A stretch of DNA of 5,941 bases from Solobacterium sp. GTDB taxonomy: Bacteria; Bacillota_I; Bacilli_A; Erysipelotrichales; Erysipelotrichaceae. The stretch covers positions 1-5,941 of the forward strand of contig JABZMB010000067.1 of the NCBI GenBank assembly GCA_015256455.1, written 5' to 3'. How positions within the stretch are numbered: the first letter of the stretch is position 1; each line of letters opens with the position of its first letter. The notes under the pieces were generated by a model, which ran no database searches, was not told the origin of the DNA, and worked only from the letters and a program-made list of their open reading frames with translations. Made by a program: the position numbers and the translations under genes. Shown in pieces: positions 1 through 5,222 of this stretch.

Positions 1-302
1 ATACGAATCGCATCAATACCTCCATCTAAACAGATGAGGGCAAGTAGGTAATTAAAGTGTATATCTGCGATTAGAGGAATGTTAATACGGGCTTTGATTG
101 CAGGGATAGCACGAGCATCTTCTTCATCTAATACTGCTGTTCTGACAAGTTCACAGCCATTTGCGGCTAGTTCGTTGATTTGCGCGACTGAGCGCTCTAC
201 ATCCTTTGCAGGAACGTTTGTCATAGATTGTAAGACACATTTGTTTTGGCCACCAATCTGGACATTTCCTACAAATAAAGCACGTGTTTCAGTACGTTTC
301 AT
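1..302 (-). CDS. ispG: IspG (4-hydroxy-3-methylbut-2-enyl diphosphate synthase), N-terminal part
   Basis: Reading the minus strand from ATG at 302 gives 100 codons that stay open to the window edge, so the gene is cut off at its 3' end. IspG (GcpE) is the cytosolic iron-sulfur enzyme of the MEP isoprenoid pathway that converts MEcPP to HMBPP. The visible part is the start of its TIM-barrel domain: QSMTN at residues 25-29, a CELVRTAV strand at 50-57 and the family signature ADIHFNYLLAL at 79-89, followed by GIDAIR. The cysteines that bind the 4Fe-4S cluster lie in the C-terminal domain outside the window. The start is supported by a Shine-Dalgarno AAAGGAG (complement of 311-317) 8 bases upstream. 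The gene diverges from rpmG. The family call is secure; completeness cannot be judged. Confidence 0.95.
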   Translation of the reverse strand, partial: MKRTETRALFVGNVQIGGQNKCVLQSMTNVPAKDVERSVAQINELAANGCELVRTAVLDEEDARAIPAIKARINIPLIADIHFNYLLALICLDGGIDAIR

Positions 303-326
303 TATTTTGTCTCCTTTATGAGTATT

Positions 327-355
327 ATTATCCCACGATTATAAAATTTTATCGA
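327..355 (-). promoter_or_regulatory. Possible SigA promoter for ispG
   Basis: On the minus strand, TCGATA (355-350) and GATAAT (332-327) are separated by 17 bases and point towards ispG, 25 bases before its start codon. The -35 box matches TTGACA at four of six positions. A second possible -10, TATAAT at 343-338, has no convincing -35 box. This is a pattern-based call only. Confidence 0.4.
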
Positions 356-373
356 GTTTTTCGACTGTTAAAA

Positions 374-401
374 TCATAAATCACTTGGAATTGATTTATG
401 A
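374..401. repeat. Perfect 10-bp inverted repeat with 8-base spacer (candidate operator)
   Basis: TCATAAATCA at 374-383 is the exact reverse complement of TGATTTATGA at 392-401, with an 8-base spacer at 384-391. The spacer contains the -35 hexamer (385-390) of the rpmG promoter, and the right arm fills most of the promoter spacer. A protein dimer bound here would block RNA polymerase at rpmG. No T-run follows, so it is not a terminator. It could influence ispG too, but lies further from that start. The symmetry is seen directly; the operator role is inferred. Confidence 0.55.
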
Positions 402-413
402 ATATGATATACT
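385..413 (+). promoter_or_regulatory. SigA-type promoter with extended -10, for rpmG
   Basis: TTGGAA (385-390) and TATACT (408-413) are separated by 17 bases. TG at 405-406, one base before the -10 hexamer, makes it an extended -10 promoter. It lies about 30 bases upstream of the rpmG start. The -35 box sits inside the loop of the inverted repeat at 374-401. Confidence 0.7.
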
Positions 414-445
414 CATCATGCAAAATCTTAGGAGGATTATTAACA

Positions 446-598
446 ATGGCAAGAGAGAATGTAATCTTGGTATGCACAGAAAGTGGTGAAGAAAACTATA
501 TCACTACAAGAAATAAGCGTAAGCACCCAGAAAAGTTGGAAGTTAAGAAGTACTGTCCACGTTTACGCAAAATGACATTGCATAAGGAGAAGAAATAA
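446..598 (+). CDS. rpmG: 50S ribosomal protein L33, cysteine-poor form
   Basis: Encodes a 50-residue basic protein of the usual L33 length, a component of the large ribosomal subunit near the tRNA exit site. The L33 core is plain: NVILVCTESG at the N-terminus, NYITTRNKRKHPEKLE at 18-33, then VKKYCPRL and TLHKEKK at the end. Zinc-binding L33 proteins carry two CxxC pairs. Here only the first cysteine of each pair remains (C10 and C37): CTES replaces CTEC, and CPRL replaces CPRC. The protein therefore probably does not hold zinc in the classical way. The start at 446 is set by AGGAGG at 430-435, and an in-frame upstream ATG at 398 is not used because it lies inside the promoter. The gene ends in a terminator that includes its stop codon. 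Other L33 paralogs may exist elsewhere in the genome, which cannot be seen here. Confidence 0.95.
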   Translation: MARENVILVCTESGEENYITTRNKRKHPEKLEVKKYCPRLRKMTLHKEKK

Positions 599-618
599 CC
601 TTTGTTGGTTATTTTTTT
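591..618 (+). terminator. Intrinsic terminator of rpmG, overlapping its stop codon
   Basis: AAATAACC (593-600) pairs with GGTTATTT (607-614) around a TTTGTT loop. Two more pairs are possible outwards, one of them G-T. The T-run covers 612-618. The TAA stop of rpmG (596-598) lies in the left arm. The stem has only two G-C pairs, so read-through into the next gene is plausible. Confidence 0.75.
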
Positions 619-627
619 ATATTTATT

Positions 628-1233
628 ATGAAACTAGATATATTACCAATCGGTCAATTTGAAGAGAATTCGTATGTATTACATGATAATGGTCATGTGC
701 TCTTTGTTGATCCAGGAAGATATTATAAAAAGATTATGGAATGTGTTGGTAAGGATGAAGTTATTGATGGTATTGTTTTGACACATGGACATTCTGATCA
801 TACGGGGGCAGTGGATGATTTATGTGATGTGTACAATTGTCCAGTTTATATGGACCATCATGATTTAGCACTTGTATTACCAAGCAATGCAGGGAAGTAT
901 GGTTATAGTGCACCTGTGTATGCGCCTATTCATGATTTAAATGTGAAAGAGGTTAAGATTGGAGCGTTTTCTTTAGAAATTCATCATACACCTGGCCATA
1001 CGGATGGTAGTATCTGTGTTCGCTATAAGAATATTCTGTTTACAGGGGATACGTTATTTGCGTCTAGTTGTGGTAGAACGGATTTATATTCGGGTAGCGA
1101 TGAAAAGATGCGTCAAACATTAGAGTATCTCAAGACACTTCCGCATGATTTACAGATTTATCCAGGACATGGACCAGCTAGTACGATAGGAATAGAAGTT
1201 CGTAACAATCCTTATATGATTTCTTACTTTTAA
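628..1233 (+). CDS. Metallo-beta-lactamase-fold hydrolase, glyoxalase II / YqgX type
   Basis: A 201-residue soluble protein of the short glyoxalase II-like branch of the metallo-beta-lactamase fold. The metal-binding motifs are all present: THGHSDH at 52-58 (H53, H55, D57, H58), H124 in TPGHTDG, the bridging D141 in FTGDTLF, and H181 in YPGHGPAST. The N-terminal strand (LPIGQFEENSYVL) and length match the family without the C-terminal glutathione-binding domain of classical GloB. It is therefore a likely binuclear-metal thioester or related hydrolase whose true substrate is unknown. The start at 628 is the only one that keeps the conserved first strand. No Shine-Dalgarno precedes it: the leader is the T-run of the rpmG terminator. 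From memory, a YqgX-type gene also lies near comG in Bacillus subtilis, so the neighbourhood may be conserved. Confidence 0.92.
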   Translation: MKLDILPIGQFEENSYVLHDNGHVLFVDPGRYYKKIMECVGKDEVIDGIVLTHGHSDHTGAVDDLCDVYNCPVYMDHHDLALVLPSNAGKYGYSAPVYAPIHDLNVKEVKIGAFSLEIHHTPGHTDGSICVRYKNILFTGDTLFASSCGRTDLYSGSDEKMRQTLEYLKTLPHDLQIYPGHGPASTIGIEVRNNPYMISYF

Positions 1234-1290
1234 GAATTTATCAAAGTTGTTTTATTGTTATTTCGTGTAGAATAGAAGCGAGGTAGTAAT

Positions 1291-2034
1291 ATGAAGAAAT
1301 TTATGATTGGTTTATGTTTGAGTTCGGTATTACTGGCAGGTTGTCAAAAAGAAAAGTCAACCTACGTAGCGAAAGAAGATAAGATTGCGATTTCTACAAC
1401 TGACTTTAAAGATGAAGATGCATTAAAATTGGTTGAGTCTGTCCTAAAGAAACACTTTCCACAATATGAATGTACGGTTACACAGACAATCATCAAGGGT
1501 AACAATGTTTACGGAATTTATACATACCAGAAAAATGGACGTACAATGACACAGCAAGTCTCACTACTAACGGTTTCTGTGAATAAAAATGATAGGAATG
1601 ATATTATTTACTTGCAGAGCTCTTTTGGTGCAGTTGATCGTCATGTCACACAGATGATTGAGGAGAAGACAATCCCGACTGATAATACAGTTGAAAAACC
1701 ACAGGATGAAAAAGAAAAGGAATTTGATTTACCAACAACGGTTGATGATCCAGATTCTGCCACAAGTAAACAGGCAACTGAGATTCAAAATTCTGGTGGA
1801 CTCTATATTGTACGTTTCTATCTCAATGCAGGTAGTCTAAGAATCTATGGTAAGCACACAGGAGATGGTACTTTTGTGGCAAAACTATATGACCTAGAAC
1901 AGAATCTGATTGCGGATATGGTTAATATTGAAGGATATGGAGAGTATGATCAAACAGTACAAACTCCTCCAGGTTACTATTATCTGATTGTGCAGAAGTC
2001 AGATGGAAAATTTGATTTAAGTTATGAATACTAA
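1291..2034 (+). CDS. Predicted lipoprotein with C-terminal beta-rich domain, function unknown
   Basis: A 247-residue protein with a classic lipoprotein signal: MKK, a hydrophobic stretch, and the lipobox LAGC at 15-18. After processing it should be anchored by C18 to the outer face of the membrane. Residues about 38-120 look like a mixed alpha/beta domain. Residues 125-162 are a charged, low-complexity linker rich in E, D, K, P and T. Residues 169-247 are beta-rich (GGLYIVRFYL, GTFVAKLYDLEQNLI, PPGYYYLIVQ, GKFDLSYEY). They resemble the small beta-sandwich domains often found at the end of Gram-positive surface lipoproteins, but I cannot name the family. GAGG at 1280-1283 lies 7 bases before the ATG. 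Weak -35/-10 elements (TTGTTT 1247-1252, TAGAAT 1268-1273) precede it with a short 15-base spacer. It has its own terminator, so it is probably not part of the comG transcript. Confidence 0.85.
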   Translation: MKKFMIGLCLSSVLLAGCQKEKSTYVAKEDKIAISTTDFKDEDALKLVESVLKKHFPQYECTVTQTIIKGNNVYGIYTYQKNGRTMTQQVSLLTVSVNKNDRNDIIYLQSSFGAVDRHVTQMIEEKTIPTDNTVEKPQDEKEKEFDLPTTVDDPDSATSKQATEIQNSGGLYIVRFYLNAGSLRIYGKHTGDGTFVAKLYDLEQNLIADMVNIEGYGEYDQTVQTPPGYYYLIVQKSDGKFDLSYEY

Positions 2035-2059
2035 TGTTCGAGAAATCGGACATTTTTTT
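2033..2059 (+). terminator. Intrinsic terminator between the lipoprotein gene and comGA
   Basis: AATGTTCG (2033-2040) pairs with CGGACATT (2047-2054) around AGAAAT. The eight pairs include one G-T, and a T-run covers 2053-2059. The left arm contains the end of the lipoprotein stop codon (2032-2034). It insulates comG from upstream transcription. It also argues against the ATG at 2034 as the comGA start. Confidence 0.8.
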
Positions 2060-2087
2060 ATGGAGTTTTCGCATTTCTATTGAATAT
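2059..2087 (+). promoter_or_regulatory. Candidate SigH-type promoter of the comG operon
   Basis: The stretch 2079-2087 (ATTGAATAT) fits every specified position of the Bacillus SigH -10 consensus RNNGAATWW. Eleven bases upstream, 2059-2067 contains the GGA core of RNAGGAWWW, but misses the R, the A and one W. The 11-base spacing is as expected for SigH (11-12). A SigA-like TATAAA overlaps at 2085-2090 but has no good -35 box at 16-18 bases. The predicted transcript would begin near 2093 with a very short leader. The consensus is quoted from memory; the sigma assignment is inference. Confidence 0.45.
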
Positions 2088-2105
2088 AAAAGTGCGAGGG
2101 TTGTT

Positions 2106-3089
2106 ATGGAAGAAAGACTGATTGAGTGCTTAAAAATAGCGATGGAATTTCATGTAACGGATATTCATTTTCATCTAAAGACATATCCAAAAGAGAGTTT
2201 AAGTATTGAGATGAAGATTGAGCAGGACGTACGACAAATGGTTCCAAAGGATGATGACATTCGTTTATTTCGTTATCTGATGTACAAAGCAAATCTAGAC
2301 TTATCTGATATTCATCATCCTCAAACAGGAAGGTTTGAGATGATTATCGAAGGACAACCAGTTTCATTACGCTTCGCGCTTGTGTCTAGCTATCATAATA
2401 CATCAGGTGTATTACGCATTCTCAATCAACACGCTTCACTACACATTGAGGATTTAACGGTAGATTACGACACTTCATTGTGGCTAAGGAATATTACAAA
2501 ACATACTTCTGGGCTTTTCGTATTTTCTGGACCCACAGGTTCTGGAAAGACTACAACACTTTATACCATTCTCAATGAAACAAAAGGTAAGAAGATTTTT
2601 ACGTTAGAAGACCCTGTTGAGGTATATCACGAAAACTATGTACAAATACAAATTAATGATCATCAACACTTATCTTATGATGAAGGGATTAAACAACTTA
2701 TGAGACATGATCCAGACATCATCATGATTGGTGAAATCAGAGATAGCCAAGCAGCCTTAATGGCTGTACGTAGTGCATTAACAGGGCATTTGGTCGTGAC
2801 AAGTTTACATAGTCAAAATTGCATGTCTGCGATTGATCGTCTATTAGATTTAGGTGTGGATATGTATCAACTAAAAGATGTACTTATCGGTATTTCCAAT
2901 CAGCGTTTATTTAATCTAGGTGATGGAAAACGCTCAGGTGTGTACGAATATATGAATCGAAAGGAGGTGGCTTATGCCTTGGAACATCGACGTGTTTCTG
3001 AAACGTTCGTTTCACTACAAAAACAACTGCAAGCTGCAGTCGCTAAGGGATATATTGCGTCAGATTGTTTGGAAGAATACACACTTTGA
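2106..3089 (+). CDS. comGA: ComGA, competence pseudopilus assembly ATPase
   Basis: A 327-residue secretion/traffic ATPase of the GspE/PilB superfamily, in the short ComGA form without the long N-terminal domain. It is expected to be a hexameric cytoplasmic ATPase at the membrane that powers ComGC pilin assembly through ComGB. Visible motifs are Walker A GPTGSGKTT at 142-150, the Asp box LEDPVE at 167-172, Walker B with RHDPDIIMIGEIRD at 200-213 (E210 catalytic) and the His box TGHLVVTSLHS at 226-236. NQRLF follows at 265-269. The tetracysteine zinc motif of PilB/GspE is absent, as expected for ComGA. Start 2106 is chosen because GAGGG (2096-2100) lies 5 bases upstream and the protein then begins at the normal family N-terminus. 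The in-frame ATG at 2034 sits in a terminator and would add 24 atypical residues. It is the first gene of the comG operon, and its 3' end overlaps comGB. Confidence 0.95.
   Translation: MEERLIECLKIAMEFHVTDIHFHLKTYPKESLSIEMKIEQDVRQMVPKDDDIRLFRYLMYKANLDLSDIHHPQTGRFEMIIEGQPVSLRFALVSSYHNTSGVLRILNQHASLHIEDLTVDYDTSLWLRNITKHTSGLFVFSGPTGSGKTTTLYTILNETKGKKIFTLEDPVEVYHENYVQIQINDHQHLSYDEGIKQLMRHDPDIIMIGEIRDSQAALMAVRSALTGHLVVTSLHSQNCMSAIDRLLDLGVDMYQLKDVLIGISNQRLFNLGDGKRSGVYEYMNRKEVAYALEHRRVSETFVSLQKQLQAAVAKGYIASDCLEEYTL
2961..2967 (+). promoter_or_regulatory. Strong ribosome binding site for comGB inside comGA
   Basis: AAGGAGG, a perfect match to the anti-Shine-Dalgarno, lies 6 bases before ATG 2974. 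It sits 123-129 bases before the end of comGA, where the same bases encode part of ComGA's RKEV. It supports the early comGB start, although AAG GAG GTG could also occur by chance as codons. Confidence 0.5.
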
Positions 3090-4056
3090 TAAACTAGAGT
3101 GCCAAGGAATTGTCAGTTTAATGGAAAATGGATTTAGTTTTACCGATACCTTACAGATTTTAAAGACAAAAAGAAATGAGCATCGCATAATACATGTATT
3201 AGAAAAATTAGAACAGGGTCAAACATTTAAAGAGGCGTTCTCAATGTTGTTGCCGAAGGGTTATCGAAGATACTTTGATAACTTCATCCGTTATTTACCT
3301 GTACTTGAGAGTATGCGTATTTCAGTTGAACTAGCAACGCATGAAGAGAAGATGAAACAAAAGATGATGAAGGATATCGTATATCCAGTAGTCATGTTGT
3401 TTGTGATGTTTATTGGAATGTATTTGTTTAATGGATTTGTCTTTCCACAGATGATGACACTAATGACAAGCTTTGAAATCAATGTGACAAGTTATTACTT
3501 CTTAAGAAGTTTTATTCAGCTATTATCATGGCTAGTTACAATTTTATTAGTAGTAGGGTTATTGTTATGGGTTGTGTTTCAAGAACCTAAAAGAAAGTGC
3601 TGGTTATATTGTGTGCTTGTAAAGTATGTACCAGATTCCCTTATGGTTCAAAAGGCATCTGCAGAGTTTGCAAGATACTTTCTTGAATGTGTAAGGGTAC
3701 GTATTTCCACAATACAGACTATGAAGATTCTCTTGGATATCAAAGAGAAACCTTTAGTACGTTTGATTGCAAAGGAGTTAAATGATTCTTTATCCAAAGG
3801 AGAATCCTTTGAAGAAACCTTGCATACACCCTTTGTAGAACATGCCTTACAACAGTTCTTTCAGATTGCCTTGCATGGGTCAAATTGTGAAAAGATGTTG
3901 GAAGGCTATCTTGTGATGAACCAACAACGTCATATCAAACAAGTGCGTATCTTTACGCGCAGCGTACAACTATCCTGTTATGGGACGATAGGCTTAATCT
4001 TACTTGTTATCTATCAGATATTGATGTTACCGATGCAGATGTTACAGAACATATAG
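2974..4056 (+). CDS. comGB: ComGB, polytopic membrane platform protein of the competence pseudopilus
   Basis: A 360-residue GspF/PilC-family inner-membrane protein that couples the ComGA ATPase to pilin assembly. Two repeated cytoplasmic domains are visible, about residues 40-130 (IVSLMENGFSFTDTLQIL) and 225-320 (FARYFLECVRVRISTIQTM). Membrane segments lie at about 136-158 (preceded by the family's YP, Y137-P138), 178-202 and 336-356. The start is uncertain. ATG 2974 has a perfect ribosome binding site but makes a 116-base overlap with comGA. TTG 3055, with AAGGG at 3045-3049, would give 333 residues, nearer the usual family length, with a 35-base overlap. The conserved domain starts downstream of both, so the family call does not depend on the choice. 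Its stop codon overlaps the comGC ribosome binding site. Confidence 0.92.
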   Translation: MPWNIDVFLKRSFHYKNNCKLQSLRDILRQIVWKNTHFDKLECQGIVSLMENGFSFTDTLQILKTKRNEHRIIHVLEKLEQGQTFKEAFSMLLPKGYRRYFDNFIRYLPVLESMRISVELATHEEKMKQKMMKDIVYPVVMLFVMFIGMYLFNGFVFPQMMTLMTSFEINVTSYYFLRSFIQLLSWLVTILLVVGLLLWVVFQEPKRKCWLYCVLVKYVPDSLMVQKASAEFARYFLECVRVRISTIQTMKILLDIKEKPLVRLIAKELNDSLSKGESFEETLHTPFVEHALQQFFQIALHGSNCEKMLEGYLVMNQQRHIKQVRIFTRSVQLSCYGTIGLILLVIYQILMLPMQMLQNI

Positions 4057-4066
4057 GAGGTGAGTA

Positions 4067-4363
4067 ATGAATAAAAAGGGATTTACATTACTAGAGATGA
4101 CAATTGTAATCTTAATCATTTCGATTTTGTTTCTATTAGTTATACCAAATATAAAAAAGACACTGAATATTGTAAGTGATAAGGGATGTAAGGCTTTAGA
4201 GAAGATTGCGGATTCTGCAATTATTCAATATAAATTGGAATATGACAGTTATCCAAGCAGTGTCAGTGATTTAATTAACGCAGGTTTATTAACTGAACAA
4301 CAAATAACCTGTGATGGTGAAAAGAGTCTTGTAATTAGTGATGGACATGCATATATCGAATAA
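4067..4363 (+). CDS. comGC: ComGC, major competence pseudopilin
   Basis: A 98-residue prepilin, the same size as Bacillus ComGC. The leader MNKKG is followed by FTLLEM, so prepilin peptidase (ComC/PilD, not in this window) should cut after G5 and methylate F6. E10 is the conserved Glu+5 of the mature pilin. The hydrophobic helix covers residues 6-27 (TIVILIISILFLLVIPNI), including the conserved proline. The globular part carries exactly two cysteines, C41 and C82. These can form the intramolecular disulfide known to stabilise B. subtilis ComGC. It also has the family's YPSSVSDLINAGLL segment (62-75). AGGAGGTGA (4055-4063), overlapping the comGB stop codon, gives one of the strongest ribosome binding sites of the operon, fitting the need for most copies of this subunit. 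Confidence 0.97.
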   Translation: MNKKGFTLLEMTIVILIISILFLLVIPNIKKTLNIVSDKGCKALEKIADSAIIQYKLEYDSYPSSVSDLINAGLLTEQQITCDGEKSLVISDGHAYIE

Positions 4364-4649
4364 GGGTTTTAGTTTGATTGAAATGTGTATTGTGTTATTT
4401 GTGATATCGGTATTTATGATGTTATTACCAACAAATATTCATATTCCTGATACTGAATATTACGCCTTTGTAGATGAATATCTATACTTACAAAGTACCG
4501 CAATGAAACAAGCGCAACCTGTATCATTTGACATATATAATGTGCGCTTTAATCAAAAGGGAAATGTGAATCAAGCAAAGACAATCTATTTTCAAAATAA
4601 TCGCTCCATAGTCGTGGAACTAGGTGGTGGTAGACTTGCGACTCAATAA
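4341..4649 (+). CDS. comGD: ComGD, minor competence pseudopilin
   Basis: A protein of about 102 residues with a prepilin signal: leader ending NKG, then FSLIEM with Glu at +5 and a hydrophobic helix (CIVLFVISVFMMLL). The C-terminus reads VVELGGGRLATQ and matches the GxGR ending of ComGD proteins. It is a minor pilin thought to act in initiating or capping the pseudopilus. At about 100 residues it is shorter than B. subtilis ComGD (about 143), with a compressed middle. Starts at GTG 4338, ATG 4341 and ATG 4347 are all in frame, and none has a strong ribosome binding site (only AAGAG at 4322-4326). Translation is therefore probably coupled to comGC, whose end it overlaps by about 23 bases. All starts leave a short 7-10 residue leader. 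Confidence 0.88.
   Translation: MDMHISNKGFSLIEMCIVLFVISVFMMLLPTNIHIPDTEYYAFVDEYLYLQSTAMKQAQPVSFDIYNVRFNQKGNVNQAKTIYFQNNRSIVVELGGGRLATQ
4622..4627 (+). promoter_or_regulatory. Ribosome binding site deciding the comGE start
   Basis: AGGTGG lies 8 bases before TTG 4636 and inside the codons for the conserved GGGR motif of ComGD. It favours TTG 4636 over the GTG codons at 4624 and 4627, which have no good ribosome binding site. Confidence 0.5.
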
Positions 4650-4869
4650 AAAGGGATTACTTACTGCAGAGGCATTTGTATGTTTAAGTATTACTTTGTT
4701 ATTGGTGACTATGATTACCAGTATTGTACAGGCTAAATATGCGCAGCATACAGTATTTGATAGAACGATACGAAAGATGGAAGAGTCACTCATCGAAAAA
4801 ATGAAAGATGTAGAAGGATGTTTACAAGCATGTCAAATAGAAAAGGATTCGCCCTCGTTGAAGTCTTAG
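4636..4869 (+). CDS. comGE: ComGE, minor competence pseudopilin
   Basis: With TTG 4636 as start, this is a 77-residue prepilin-like protein. The leader MRLNKKG is followed by LLTAE, with the conserved Glu at +5 (E12), then a hydrophobic helix (FVCLSITLLLVTMITSIV). The first mature residue is Leu instead of the usual Phe, which prepilin peptidases tolerate in minor pilins. The short tail holds C62 and C66 (CLQAC). It is shorter than Bacillus ComGE (about 115). Assignment rests on position between comGD and comGF and on the prepilin signal, as ComGE sequences are poorly conserved. GTG 4624 or 4627 would add 3-4 residues. It overlaps comGD by 14 bases and comGF by 40. Confidence 0.82.
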   Translation: MRLNKKGLLTAEAFVCLSITLLLVTMITSIVQAKYAQHTVFDRTIRKMEESLIEKMKDVEGCLQACQIEKDSPSLKS

Positions 4870-5222
4870 TTGCTATATTAACGGTCTGTATCTGTATTCC
4901 AATTATTGTAAGTGTTATATCTTTAATGCGTACATCCTTAAAGGATAGAGCATTTCTACAAGATCAGATAGCCTTAATACAACTACGTCGATATTTGGCT
5001 GTTGCGTATGAGATTGAACTACTACCATCTTCTTTAACATTTCAAAGACAACATGAAGAAATGAGATTAAGTGTTGTGAATCAAAACCTCATTGTACAAC
5101 CAGGTACACAGATTTTTTTGATGGATATTGAAACTGCGATATTTTACTTAGAAGGAGATAGTGTGATGTTACGATATGTTAGAGATAATCAAGAATATGA
5201 AGTTTTCTTGTGTAAACAATAA
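4830..5222 (+). CDS. comGF: ComGF, minor competence pseudopilin
   Basis: A 130-residue prepilin-like protein, close to the size of B. subtilis ComGF. The leader MSNRKG is followed by FALVE with Glu at +5 (E11), and the hydrophobic helix covers 7-31. The C-terminal half has the recognisable ComGF core: LTFQRQHEEMRLSVVNQNLIVQPGTQIFL at about 69-97, then FYLEGDSVMLRY. ATG 4830 is preferred because AGAAGG (4812-4817) lies upstream, although with a long 12-base gap. ATG 4818 touches this ribosome binding site directly and is less likely. The gene starts inside comGE, so translational coupling is probable. Confidence 0.9.
   Translation: MSNRKGFALVEVLVAILTVCICIPIIVSVISLMRTSLKDRAFLQDQIALIQLRRYLAVAYEIELLPSSLTFQRQHEEMRLSVVNQNLIVQPGTQIFLMDIETAIFYLEGDSVMLRYVRDNQEYEVFLCKQ

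Noticed and set aside
79..321. Open frame of 80 codons on the plus strand
   Set aside because: It lies antisense to the clearly conserved ispG coding sequence and has no ribosome binding site or recognisable product.
354..366. Small palindrome TCGA-GTTTT-TCGA near the ispG promoter
   Set aside because: Four-base arms are expected often by chance, unlike the neighbouring 10-bp repeat.
1224..1260. Possible terminator after the hydrolase gene (ACTTT / AAAGT followed by T-rich DNA)
   Set aside because: The stem has only five pairs with a 12-base loop, too weak to call.
1658..1840. 60-codon open frame inside the lipoprotein gene
   Set aside because: It is an alternative frame of a well-supported gene, very basic and low in complexity, with no ribosome binding site that is not explained by the host gene.
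2034..2105. Earlier in-frame start for comGA at ATG 2034
   Set aside because: The start codon is inside a terminator hairpin, no ribosome binding site precedes it, and the extra 24 residues do not resemble a ComGA N-terminus.
2033..2105. ComK boxes (AAAA-N5-TTTT) before comGA
   Set aside because: No pair of boxes with the required sequence and spacing is present; the region fits a sigma-factor-driven promoter better.
2104..2292. Minus-strand open frame antisense to comGA
   Set aside because: It is fully contained in the conserved comGA coding region and has no supporting signals.
3291..3482. Minus-strand open frame with hydrophobic stretches antisense to comGB
   Set aside because: The hydrophobicity mirrors the first membrane segment of ComGB on the other strand; no independent evidence supports it.
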